From NCBI GenBank assembly GCA_026261815.1, contig JAMPIT010000379.1, positions 18,774,501-18,838,500 of the forward strand: a DNA stretch of 64,000 nucleotides, in the 5' to 3' direction. The notes under the pieces are model-generated. The model had not been told where the DNA came from. It was given only the letters and a program-made list of their open reading frames with translations, and searched no databases. This DNA comes from Monarcha castaneiventris obscurior. Its lineage: Eukaryota; Chordata; Aves; Passeriformes; Monarchidae. The position numbers were made by a program, and so were the translations under genes. How positions within the stretch are numbered: the stretch's first letter is position 1; the number at the start of each line of letters is the position of its first letter. This document shows, one piece after another, positions 34,701 through 47,723 of this stretch.

Positions 34701-37700
34701 AGGCAGAGAGTATATGGAATATGAAGATGCATGATCTCGCTCAATCAGAGAGTTTCAGTGTGCCTAAAATGCCTTGCCTGCATTCAAACACCTGCTTCGT
34801 GGTCACTGTTCAGATTTCCAGGTTCCGAGGACCTGACATAATTTCCTGCTTTTAGACACCACTTTGCTCCCAGGGTAGTTTAAATATTTGGCCTTTGACA
34901 AAAATGAGAAAAAAGAGAATGTGCAGGAATTGACCCCATATGACCCTTTCTGGCCAAATGCCCAAACAACAATTTACAGGGCAAGGCTCCTACTCTCTGG
35001 TCTGATCTCCTTTCCCTTCCTGGTTGTAATGTATCTCAGTGATAATAGGAAGAGAAGCTAAGCCATGGTCAAATCACTCCAGGGACTGTCGGTACAGATG
35101 ACCTCCTAGAACACAAAAGCTGGATGTGAAAATCCTCTTACAGTGAGCAGCTAGATCAAAGAGGTCCTTTGGCAAACAGCTGAATTATTAGACTCTCATG
35201 CAAATGCAGCCAGAAGCATCAACTTCCCCTTGCACCCATGCAGTCAGATATGATCTCAGGGATTCTAATTAACTGTTCATCTCCAGGGTCCGACATACAC
35301 TGCTGCCTAACAATGTGTATATCTGAGGGTGTCTCATACACCCCAGGACATAAGAATAAAATTTTCCTAAACTTAAACTCTCGATTCTGGCTAAAAAGTG
35401 TTGGGATAGTGTTTAAGTGGACTTTGACAGTCTGACTGTACATCTAGTGAAAATATCTGTGAACATGTCTATAAGTTCTTTATTCTACCTACACTGTGGA
35501 TAACAAAAGTTGCATAGGCAGCCTAAACTGCAGTTTTAGCTTTTGACTACTTGTCTCTTCTACTGCAAAAGAAGAATCTAATGTGACGCTTCTGGGCAGT
35601 AGGCTAGAGAGCAGAAAATGTAGCAGCATTAATATCAAAGGGATATAAGAGTAATTTAAAACAGTACCTGTGCAATGAGAATTAATAAAATGAAATAAAG
35701 AAATAGAAAGATGAAGTGAAAAAAGCACCCTGAGCACTACAACTATTGGACTGCTGACTAATTTCCCATGGGAAGTCATAGGTGTTTTTTTTGCATTTTT
35801 ATATAAAGTCCAGTCAAATGCAAATACTCTATATCAAATGTTCTGAGATTAAAGAAGAAAATGTAGTACTTTTCCACGTATGCATCAACTTTCTGTTTCA
35901 GTGTTTTGAGTAATAACTCACTTAACTTACTTATAGTGACATAAATCTGTAGGAAGTGTATTGACTTAAGAAAATTGAGTACCGTATTTTGCAAGGTGCC
36001 GAGACCCCCCTCCCCAGCTCTAAGTTTGTACACATAGATTGGAAAAATACAGACAGTTTTCTGTTCTTTGCTGCACTTAACATTACAGTTCAAAGGTGCT
36101 TTGGTGCACAATTGTGTAATACTAAAATTGATTTCTTGGCTCAGTGAAAGAAAAAGTTACATGGAAATACTACAAATGAAACCCAAGTCAAGACCATTTC
36201 TCTATTTGAGACACAAGTTAATTATCAGATACCATGATTTCTACAGTTTTCTGCAAATAAGAAAAAAGTCGCTAGGTAAATAAGTTCAAAAATAGAACAG
36301 AATTAGTGAAATTCAGGGCTATACATAAGGAGTTTGAGAAAATTCCAGAATTTTCCAATGAAAATTGTAGAACTCTTCACCAAATATGAACTTGTTTCAG
36401 ATTAGTTCTTCCAAGAAAAATATTTATCAGCAATGTTGTGGTTAAATATTTATCAATATTTTGGTGTCAATTATGGATCTCATGAGAGTCAAATCTCAGT
36501 TGAAAAGTGTATTTTCTGCACATCCATGGATTATCAGAATTCAAATATTTTTCCATTTATGTAATATTTTAGTGTTCAAGAAAACAAAGGAATTGTTGAT
36601 TCTTCTCCATTTTTTTATTTATTTCAAAAAAGTGTTGCATGTGGTAGTCAAAACCCACGTATAGAAATACAGAAGTCTCTGTTGGACTTCTTTCTTGAGA
36701 CAGTAGACACTAGAAATCCTCATTGAGGTATATCAAGTCCCAGTTAGTGCTGACAGAGCACACTGTTAAATTGGGTCCATTTTGACATTTACCTAGATCA
36801 ACTGTTCGTGAAGAATGGCAAAATTAGCTTTAAAAAGTCTGTGGATTCTGGAGTTGAATTAAAAATAGTAAGACCTATAAAAGGAAAGTTTTGGTTTGGA
36901 ATGAAATGGTTTCAAATCTGAGTGCATTCACTCAGTTGACAGTCAAAAAATGACCCAAGACAGCTTGTGGTAAGCTAGAAGACATATGAGAATTTTCAGC
37001 CACTTACTTGAATTGTATATTTCATAGCTGAAACACTTTTAATTAGAACAAGTATTTATGGGAAATAATAGGCTAAATTCTTCTCATGTACATACGCTCA
37101 TGATTAAAGTAATTAAACTGATTTAAATCTACTCAAAACATTAAAGGTACCAAGTCTTTGAGCACAGTGGCTGTGCTGTGAACCCAACATTTTGCAATAC
37201 AGTTACTGAAGATACAAAAAATAGAACCCATCTTTCCAGTCTGTTGATGTGTTTGGGTTTTAAGCAAGCTCTTGAAAGTCAGAGTACTGACATAAGATCT
37301 AGCTCCCCTACATAATGTATGCACTGGACATAATTTTGTTGTCATTTGATTCAAGTGCACAATTTCATGCAACTATATTGCATATACATATTTGACAAAA
37401 GAAGTCGGGACTTAAAATCAACAGGATATGTAAATCATTTGAAAGTCCCATAACTTTTCTTATCCTCTATTTTATATTGAAAAGCAGTGAGGGACTGGCT
37501 GGCACCATCTCAGAGTACATTGTGGTTTGTTTCCTCATTATGGAAATTTGTGGTTAACTTTGCATTTTGTTTTTTCTTTTCAACATTGTTTCATTGTTCT
37601 CTCCCCTTATGCTTAGAAGTATCTTGTTCAAAAAAGAAAAGATACTATTTCCCTGTAGAAATAAACCCAGGCCCACTCATGAAGAGAACTATTCATAATA

Positions 37701-40700
37701 TAGGGTTAGAATTAATCTGAAAAATGTCCATCTGTGTTACAGAAAGCCCTCTGATTCATGAAACTGTACTGAATGCCAGTTCAGCTTTCTGAAAGAGCTA
37801 ATGTTTTACTGCTACAAAGTTTAGACAAACATTTGCTCCCTCTAAGCATTAGTCCAGATCCTTAGAGGAGTAGTCATACCATGGCAGCTAATTTAGATAC
37901 TTACTGTTCTGTTTATCATTTTCCAAAGGTGGCCAATCTAGTCAATGGGAAGAAACAGAGCCCTACAAGGGCTAAAGTCAAGTAACTATAGGGCTGTGTA
38001 TCGTCCTCTTCTTCTTGTTTGAGGAGTAGTTAACAACACTGTTAGGGATGCTTGGAAACTAAAGAGAAGAATCACACTGTTTTACTACAATAATATTATT
38101 CATTCAAGCTCCTCTGCCTCTTGTCCAAATAAGTGTTTCTTTCATTCCTCTTTTGCCATCATATCAGAAGGAAATTCAGAAAGATTCATGGAGGGCAAGT
38201 GCTGTGTCATAAAGAGAAAGGAAACAGATGGTCACCCATGACCTGAACAGTAACACTGCAAATAAGCAGTCAGGGCTGAACATCTGCACTCTGGTTTCTA
38301 TAAGCAATAGGAGAGACAGGGTTCTTTGCTTAGCTTCATCTGACAGTTTTTCATAGGTATTACTTTGTATTTTATTCATTTGTAGACTAGGATATTTATT
38401 TATAGACTGAAAGGTAGATTTCAGATTTAATTTTACCATTGTGTAACCCAACAAAGACTTGAATGCAGTTTTATGCAATATACAATAAAAGGCAGAATTT
38501 GGGCCCTCTGTGTGGGTGTGTGTGCACTTTTTTTGGAGTCTGTGTATAAATACACATGAAAATCCTCATGTAAACCATGAACTGGACTAGAATTTCAGTT
38601 AAAAACAAAAAGCTCACAATGCAAACTAAAGTGTCTTATCCTAGGTCAGTTGTGTATCCCACAGACACTCTTAGTAATACTGCTCTTCCATGAAGATAAG
38701 AAGTCTACCAATATAATCAGAATCTTCATTATACACCATTCCATTACTAATTTGGAATTTCTGTGAGTCCTTTGCTTTATATCTCTAGCAAGGCATATGC
38801 TTTTCCTCAAAATGCTAAGTTCTGCTGATTGACATATAAATTAACTCATTTGATAGTAGCAAATAGCCTTAAACAGCAGAAATATGTATCACAACAGTTA
38901 TTCGTCTCTTAATAATGCCTCTTGTCAAAGAGCAAGAAGTTTGGTTCTTTCATTTGGGGTTTTTGTTGGGTGGGTTTGGAGGATTTATTTGGTAAACAAA
39001 AAAGGAAAAAAATACACTAAGAATGAAGATAAGTAACTAACTTGCAACAGAATCTGTCAAAATATTAATCAGTGATTGTTTCTAATTAATTGGTCTCATT
39101 TTCAATGTATTCCTTTGTACTCTGTAGTGTAACTATATAAAGTACTGTGTACTCTCTCATTATTAATGGTTCATTGTGAAAAGAGAAGAACATACTGTGT
39201 GAGTATCCATGAAGTCTGCTCCAAACCTGGTATCCATTGACCTGAACGAGAGAATAAAGAGGGTACTTATTTAATGTGCAGATAATTACATTTTCAGATA
39301 ACAAGATACGGAGGACAGCCAGGACTTAAAACTCACCTTGAGAAACTGAAGGTGGAGGTCTGGCCTTAAAGCCAGTCAATAATAGTGTCAGAAAGAATCA
39401 ACTTCACAAACTGTCCCTGATGCTAGAACAACACCTAATCAGAAGTACTGTGGAAAAAAATACAGATTTTAAGGCTACCATAAGAATACTAGAAGATCTG
39501 GCACTACCAGATTATGTACAAAGCAGCTGCCTTGTACTTCATTTAGACTCCAAACAGATATTATGAGTCCATGTAGTCATTCTGTATGCTGGATGTTCAT
39601 CTGTGCTTAAAATAAATAAAAAAATAAGCACTGGGGCCTTGACTGTGTGTAACACATTCAGCATGTGTCAACAGCATCATCCTGCTGCAAAAAATTACAA
39701 CCACCATAGTGGTAAATCTTAGCTGGTTTCCCTGCACTTGAAGGAAGCTGTGGACCAAGCAGAAACTGGAAGACAATGAGAAGAATCATCATGTGTCTAG
39801 AAATAATACCTTGGAGGAAAGAATGAATACATTTAGTGGTTTACACTGAAGAGAAAGTAAAAGTGAGAGTATGATAACATGGTCCCGAAAATATCAAAGA
39901 TCAACATAATCTGTTTTCTCAGCTTACGGTGGATTGCATTCAAAGGGTAGAAAAGAAGGTCTGGGTTAGGTAAAAAAGACAACAAGCCTGTATGATACTA
40001 AAAGAAAATGAGGCATTGCAAGAGATGGGCTGAGAAATCTGTGGAATCTTCATGACTGGAGGTCTTTAATACTGTATAAACAAGGAACCACCAGGAACAA
40101 TGTAAATAAAATGGATTATGTTTGAGTTATTGGTGAGGCAATCTGACAAAGTACTGTAAAGGAATACAGTTTGGTGAAATAATCTTTGATTTCCACCATT
40201 CTACGTAGGAAACATATTTTAATATGATTGAGACAGTATCTAAAGCCAAATTTTTCAAGATATATATTTTTGATCCACAACAATTATTCAGGCCTTCTCA
40301 ATAATCCTTGTGGCTTTGTTGACCCAACCAGACTGTTGAATTTCAGCTCCATAGTAACTGTAGAGCTAAAACAGATGTGTAAACAGCAGAGTAGTCATGT
40401 AAATCTTCCATTTTTCCTGCCATGCAGTGATATTCTCAAAAAATCTAAATAAACTAGGTGGGTAGTTCTCATTTGCAGCCATAATTCAGATACTGCAGTC
40501 AGTGGGCACGCATAGTGTTTTAAGTACTGATTGTCCAGTTTTTTAAGTGAGGCACAAGTCATTAAAACTAAGCTTTCTAAACCTGGTTGCATCTGAGCTC
40601 CAGACAAACCCATTTCCCTACCCTGTCTGCACTTACTATTACAATCAGAAGAGAATGGCTTTAACTGAACAAAACCATATTTTAAAATACTGAGGCAAGG

Positions 40701-43700
40701 ATTAAGTATGAAAATACTTTAACCATAACAATAGCACAGAAACAACAGATCATGGAGAATTGAACTGAAATTATAGCAGCTGCAGTGTGATTTTATTCTG
40801 GTACGCTATCAGAAAATATTAAGTTTTGATTGAAGTGGCCAATAATGCTGGACAGCACCTTCAATGCCTCGCTGGGAAATTCGGAAACTCTGCCCCAGGA
40901 AGTAACAAATCCCATGTAACAGCATTTCTGAAGTAGTTGTTCAGGGAGATCTCAGGAGTCTGATATGAACCACCAGTCTCCAGTCACCTGGAACTTGTAC
41001 TCGTCACCATGACAAATGCTACAAGTTCCTGAACTATAATCCTTCCAGTTAGCTCTCTGTATATTCTTGATAGGAATGAAAATGTAATTTAGTTTGACCT
41101 AGCTAATTCTATACTACATAAGAACAAAACTACTACATTTGAATAAAAAGGAATTATTTTTAATGAAGTATATCAATGATATACAAGCTAAAGTGCTTGT
41201 ATATTTTTGTGACAAAGGCCAATATAATGTGTTAGACAGAGACGTGCCAAATTTTACATGATCAGTTCCATCATGTTCATGAGTTTGGAATTTGTATTTT
41301 TTTACTGCACAAACATCAGAAAGAGTAGAAAATGTGAAGATTCACAAATGCAATTTATCTTACAAACAAACCGCAATCACACCAGACTGAACAAGGTTAG
41401 CCTTGGAAGGAAGAAGAAATGGATGACAGCAGGGGAGGATTCATCTGATCAAATGTAGACTCCTACAGTGCAAATCTGATCTAGCCAGCTGGATTATCCT
41501 TCTTGCTAGTGGAGAAAAACAAGTACACATATGGTGTTATTCCTCACATCTTATTTAGGATAGGTCAGATTAATTATGCCCCGCAGTGCCTTTGTCTTTC
41601 TTAAGACTGTAAATGGAGCCTAGGAAAAGTAGTTCAAATATAGACAGCTAGATTGCAGACTTGCAAAGCAATGTGATATGAATTCCACTCTTAACAACCA
41701 ACCAGAAGTTATGCAGAAAAAGGGAGCTAAAAACAAAATCCTAGTTAAGCAAGAAACCCATTATTTTCTTGTAAAGTTTTCTGAGGAAACATTTGTCAGG
41801 AACATAAACCTACAAAAAGCAAAATATTTTTCCTGATAATATTTTTTAAAATAAAATTTGCAAAAAAATTATTTCAATTTAATTTTCATTCCTCTTCAGT
41901 TTTAAGCATTTATTAAGTTGTCTCTTCCTCCCTTACTACAAGTGGTTCCAATGGAGATAAAAAACCTGAAGATTTGTTACTAATGAGTGGCTAAAAGTAC
42001 AGCTATAGACTCAACTCCATCATGGTGTGTGTCTTTGTTGACTTCAGTAGAATTCCGCAAAATGAATTTGACCTTGGATGTTTTCAATCAGTGTGTTCCA
42101 AATGAGAAAAAATTGTTGTTAGTAAAGACCAAAGAGGGAAATAAATCAAAGACACAAAGGGCAGCCAGTCGTCCAATTCTCTCTGATGCTCAGTGGGAAT
42201 TGGGTGCTTAACAGCCCTTAGTATCCTTGAAAATCTCCTCTTGGGATTTGAAAATGAAAAGAGAAATGGGTGACCTTTTTTACCTTCCAAAAATTACTCA
42301 GTGAGAAGTTAGGTCTTTCTGTTGTTTTGGGGTGGGGAAATGAAAGAGAGGCAGAAAGACTGAGTAATTTTTTATAAATAAAATTTAACCATAGTGGATC
42401 GCTCCAGTAAGAAAGTGGGGGGAAGGGATGTCATTTGTTTGTTTCAGTTTTCAAAAGGTGTGTTTGAATCAGTTTGCTTTCCTTTGTGAAAAGGCAAGTT
42501 AATTAAAAAATCCATGTCTAGATCAAAATAGTTCCTCTTCTGAAGGGAACATGTAAGGTTCCTGCAAGAATGACAGTCATAGCTCTTAAAAAAATACAGG
42601 CATGGGAAACATACTTTTGCAAGATTATATAGGTATTAATTAACTCAAAGAGCCGATCAGTCTGGAGAGCTGTCTCTCTCCCTTCTCATACATACATTAG
42701 ATTCCCTGTCTCCTTTCATCAACCAAATTGAAATTAAAACAACAAATGTATATCATTTTCCTTTGCGCATGGTATGGGAGGTAGGAGAGAAGTCATTAAT
42801 ATATATGGACAAAGTTTAAGATTAAAACATGAATCTCATCCCAGTTGTGAGGATAAGTCAGGGTTGAAATGAATTCAGGTCTCTGGACCACTTTGCCTTA
42901 ACCCAACCATCCATACGGCAAATTACCTGGAATGATTAGATTGCAGAATTGTACCCATGGGCCCCTTACCCATTAAGCAGGGGGTGCTCGAAACTCTGTC
43001 ACTGCTTCAACAGAAATGAAAAGGGCAGCAAACATTATACAGGATGTTTCTGTTCTGCAGCAAGTGCCAGGAAGGCAGCAGCTTCTAATCCCTGCTAGGG
43101 AGTTCCCCTGTCCTTCCTCTTTTTTACATGCATTTGATTGAAAGCTTTTTACTCATTCCTTGCACAAAAAGGAAGGTAAACACAGCTGTAGGATTTTAAT
43201 GGCCTGAAGATAAGTGCACATATTTTTGTTGTTTTGGTATTGCAGGCTGTTGACTGAATTTCAAAGAAAGCAGTAACAACAGAACAGTGAGGGATTGTAC
43301 TGACTCAGGAGATGCATTAATATTCAGACCATTCTACCAAATATGCTTGGGAATATTGTCAAGTATAATAAATTCACCACAAACTCCTGAACAGCTATAC
43401 ATTGCAGGCCACTACAGGCAGCTGGTGAAATCTAAGGTAACTGACCAAAAGCATGAATACATGCTTTATAAATGATTCAGGCCTCAAGCTCCCTTTGACT
43501 AAGTGAGAATATGCAGCCAGGTATAAAATGAATAGAGGGGCAATGGCCTTTGTTAAAACAATATAAATGAACACAAGCATGACATGGTTATAGCATGTGA
43601 CTGTACTCAGAGCATGCTGTACATCTGATGCCATTACTCGTATTAAGTTCATTGTGTGAATGCTGGCAAAGAAGAAAAGGAATTATTTAAGGTCTGTGAG

Positions 43701-44904
43701 TCTATTCTGTTTTAGAGATGATTTAGCTCCACGCAGTTGGATTATACCTTGCAATGAACATTTGTATTTCTGGGTGGTAGAAAGCTAAACTTGACACCAT
43801 ACAGACATTTGGAGATGCTCTGAGACTGTGTCTATCCCCTCAAAAAAAAAAAAAAAGCTACCAGAATAAGCAGTATAGAAGGCTGAAGCAGAACTGAGCC
43901 ATAATTCTCTACACATATGTGCATATACCTAGTGTACACTAATTTTCTCTCAGTACCAGTGTTTGCTATACATATCTACTCTTCTCTTACAGACATGAAA
44001 CAAAGGATCTTCACTACAGGCACTATGCATCTATAATGATTCTGAATTATTACTACTATATCCAGGCTCTTTGCAACCCTGTATCCAAGAAATACCCATT
44101 TGCCGAAATTTTCTTCAATTACATGTACAAAAATCTTTTTCACATTTGATTCTTCTTTTCCTATTGGAATTACATTTCAGAAATGCTACTTGACTCCCAA
44201 AGATAATAGACCCTTAAACATGTTGGGAAACACCTCTACTTTCCTGGGAAGCATCCAGGTTTATGAGAGGTCCTGCAATTGGAGCAAAATGAGGTGAAAG
44301 CGTAATAGACATTGAATTTTACTGCTTTGATCTGATTGTTGATAATCCTCTAGTTAAACCTCCTAGTCAGGAGGAGCAAAAAAATAATTTACAAAAAGAA
44401 TAAACAATGGGTGGTTCATTGCACAAGACAAATTATTAAAAACTAGATGGGTGACTCTTTTTGAATTACATGGCTCATCCGTGAATTACAATATAGAAAA
44501 TATTTACACTTCCTAATTTGAGGAAAAGTGTTCTTTCTGGTCACTACAACTTTATATGCTGTACCATGAAGAGATCACCTGTCCTGAAAAAACTGAATTC
44601 AAGATGGTTGTTCACTCAGGGATTACCTACAGTTTCACTGACAATATTCCTTGCCTATACACAGTCAGTTCCATATACTTGTCTGGTAAAATAATATGCA
44701 TACAAAGCAGAGCATGTACCAAAGCAGTAAATAACTGAGTAAACCTCCACTTCAGTTGCTGCCCAACTGGAGTGTTCATTGCCTGTTACATGTGTTTAAT
44801 TTGCACATAGGATAATTGCAAAATTTTTTAATTAGTGGAGAACCACTCATATGAATGACTGATTGATTTGCCATATTTATGGATACACAATCAAAAAAAC
44901 ATGT
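28734..44904. other. Long AT-rich non-coding stretch
   Basis: Over these 16 kb I recognise no exon, RNA gene or transposon with confidence. Frames up to about 140 codons occur (30997-31407, 32549-32968 and 35776-36111, all minus), but they show no motifs, no coherent splice boundaries and biased low-complexity composition. A minus-strand frame at 30340-30573 contains one hydrophobic stretch (LLTFIMVGGIYMFYLFL) after a possible AG. It is unidentified. A hairpin lies at 41179-41204 and A15 at 43842-43856. Confidence 0.55.
41179..41204. repeat. Perfect 10-bp hairpin, 6-nt loop
   Basis: atatacaagc (41179-41188) and gcttgtatat (41195-41204) are exact complements around taaagt. A neighbouring 'tatatcaatgatata' adds further weak dyad symmetry. 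Confidence 0.8.
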
Positions 44905-45562
44905 ATGTTGGAAAGGCATGCTCAGATCAGAGTCCAACCATTAACCCAGCAATGCCAAGTCCACCACTAAACTGTATTCTGAGTGCCACATCTACACATC
45001 TTTTAAACACCTCCAGGGATAGTGACTCAGTTAATTCCCTGGTCAGCCTGTTCCAATGCCTGTCCACTCTTTCAGTGAAGAAATTTCTCCTAATATCCCA
45101 TCTATATCTCCCCTGCCACAATTTTAGGCCATTTCCTCACTTACTACTTGTGAGAAAAGACTGGCCCTGACCTTGCTACAGCCTTCTTTCAGGTAGCTGT
45201 TGAGAGCGAGAAGATCGTCTCTGAGCCTCCTTTTCTCCAGGCCAAACACCCCCAGCTCCCTCAGCCTCTCCTCACATAATTTACTCTCTGGACCCTTCCC
45301 CAGCTCTGTTGCCCTTCTCTGGACTCATTCCAGCACCTCAATGTCTTTCTTGTAGTGAGGGGCCCAAAACTGAACACAGGATTTGAGGTGTGGCCTCACC
45401 AGTGCTGAGTACAGGGGGACAATCCCTGCCCTCATCCTTCTGGCCATCATATTGCTGATTGAAGCCGAGATGCCATTGGCCTTCTTGGCCACCTGGGCAC
45501 ACACTGGCTTATGTTCAGCCAGCTATCAACCAGCATCCCCAGCTCCTTTTCTACTGGGTAGC
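44905..45562 (-). mobile_element. CR1 LINE 3' fragment
   Basis: The plus-strand text 'gagtccaaccattaaccc' and 'aatgccaagtccaccactaa' is the reversed 3' UTR and ORF2 tail of a CR1 subfamily different from the copies at 21 and 61 kb. On the minus strand 45121-44927 encodes the characteristic ORF2 C-terminus ([18 protein letters not shown]). Similarity begins at 'gttggaaagg' (44907), without the octamer repeat, and stops near 45562 after 'ctactgggtagctt'. It is therefore truncated at both ends and interrupted by stops. Confidence 0.9.
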
Positions 45563-47668
45563 TTAATATAACCCTTAAATTCAGCACCTGCATCTCTGCT
45601 TGAATGAGATGTCTCTGCGTTCATGCATTCTGCACATACAAGTGCACAAAGAAAAAGGTATGAAAAAAGGAGGTTTAAAATGTGATGAGATAGAGCATTT
45701 TAAACATAAACCCAGCATCTCAGAACTACGTTGTTCTAGTGTATTTAATTACAGGGAACACTGGAAGCAGTATCTAATTAGCTGAGCACTTGGGGCCTCA
45801 AATTTCTCATTATGTTCTCAGGAAAATATTTCACAAATATCTATTGTTGCCTGCATGGGTTGTAAACAGAAGGAAAAAAATCAAATGCAGAAATTTGAGT
45901 ACTTTCAAAATAATAATCCTTGTATACAATATTTTCAAACAATTTGGAATGTGAAAATAAATCCTTATGCTGTGAAACTGAAAATCTTCATGAAAACCTT
46001 AACTGCAGTCTTATGGCTGCTTCAGCACAAAATCAGTACTCAGGAAAAACTAGATGAATCAGCCCCTGATTCTTAGACTATTTTTGCAGCCCTGGCTCAG
46101 TTCTCTAGAATGAGAAAGCTGCATTTACAAGGAATCCTCTCTTTGTCTGGCATATTCTCTTTCCTCCAAATCTTGAATGCTTTGAAACAAGAAATCCATG
46201 ATCAGATTAATTACACAAAATCAATCAGGTACATTGGTTTTCCAGTGGTGTCATGGTGACATGACAGCAGGAATTCCCAAATTCCACAGACATGAATAAT
46301 CCAACAGCCTGTATTCCTAGTGTTATTCTTGATATGGATTTCACCATTAAACTCAGACAAGTGACTGTAATATAAATAGGAAAACTTGACTGGAAACACA
46401 ACAGGCCCTTGGAGAGAAATTGGATTTTGACCCAAATTTTATGTCTGGTACCAATCTATACTGGGCTAAGTCAAATCATGACCTGACATTTGGGCAAATT
46501 CCCAGCTGGCTTTTACAGTGACAATTCTGGCTCACCCTTAATGCTTTCTCTAGCTTTGGAGATACAAGATAAGGGTTGAGGGTTCTAGTTTTCCATAATA
46601 TTCTCCATTTCAGGCCCAGACAAACAGAACTAAATTTAGTTAGAACTACGCAGAAAAGTCTTTCTCTTCCAAGTATATTCTAACATAGAGAAACATTGGA
46701 GATAATATCTTACAGAATTGGATATTATTTAACTGAAATTCCTTACAGCATACTGTAAAGACATAGCTAGCAGTATTATTCTTTGCTAATGAGATGGCTT
46801 CCTGAGAGTTTGGTATACAAAGGATTAGAAACACCAATTGCATTTATATCAGTGCATGAATGACAAGTAATGACAGTGAAAGAATCTTTAATAAAAACCA
46901 TGATAACTTCCTCTGGAAAACACTCCTATAACTTTAATTGATTTACAGTATTTTGTTAAAAGATAGGCAAATCCTTAGAAACAAACTGAATATGCCTTAT
47001 TATTCTGATTTTTAAAGGACCTACAGTTTGCTCTGAAGAGATCTTATGAATCTATGAAAGAGTTTATAAGCAGAATTTTTATTACAGTTTATATATTTGC
47101 AAAGATTAAGGTGTACAGTAACTACTTTATTTACCAAGTCTTATAGTAGAGGGGCAAACATAATAATAGCAATTAAAATGGAAAACAGCAGGAACACTGA
47201 GCACAGCAGTCTGGTTACAATGGAATTCCTGCTGGTAGGACAACAGGAACAGATCAAACAAGAAGCAGTACTGAAGAGAAAAGGAGCCAGCAAAAATAAT
47301 GAGCTTTTAAATTATAAACAGAAATGGACAACCTTCTCTTTAAACAATGTAAAAAAGGTGAATATAAAATTCAGTTACATGAAATAGGCAGAAAGCCACT
47401 ATGAATAGAAACACTGTAGACAAGTTATTATAGAATGAGGATTGTTTGCTGCATGGTTGTCAGTGAAAATGTATTGCTCTTATATTCCTTTCAAAATTAA
47501 AATGCTGCATCTGGGGACAGCTGTTGACTGATAAGGAAGGACTGCCTGGATTTCAGTGACATTATTTCTCAGCAACAGCATGTAGAAAGTAATTTAGTTA
47601 AAGGGAAGACATGAAAATAAAACTGAAATAGAATGGATTTAAAGATGCTTCTTTTCTAAAACCCAGAG
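45563..47668. other. AT-rich non-coding DNA, nothing recognised
   Basis: No gene or repeat family recognised. Confidence 0.6.
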
Positions 47669-47723
47669 TTATTATTATTATTGTCATTGTTGTTGTTGTT
47701 ATTATTATTATTATTATTATTTA
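47669..47723 (+). repeat. Compound TTA/TTG trinucleotide microsatellite
   Basis: (TTA)4, a short TTGTCA interruption, four TTG units, then (TTA)7-8 form a 55-bp compound tract. It is the usual length-variable simple repeat. Confidence 0.95.
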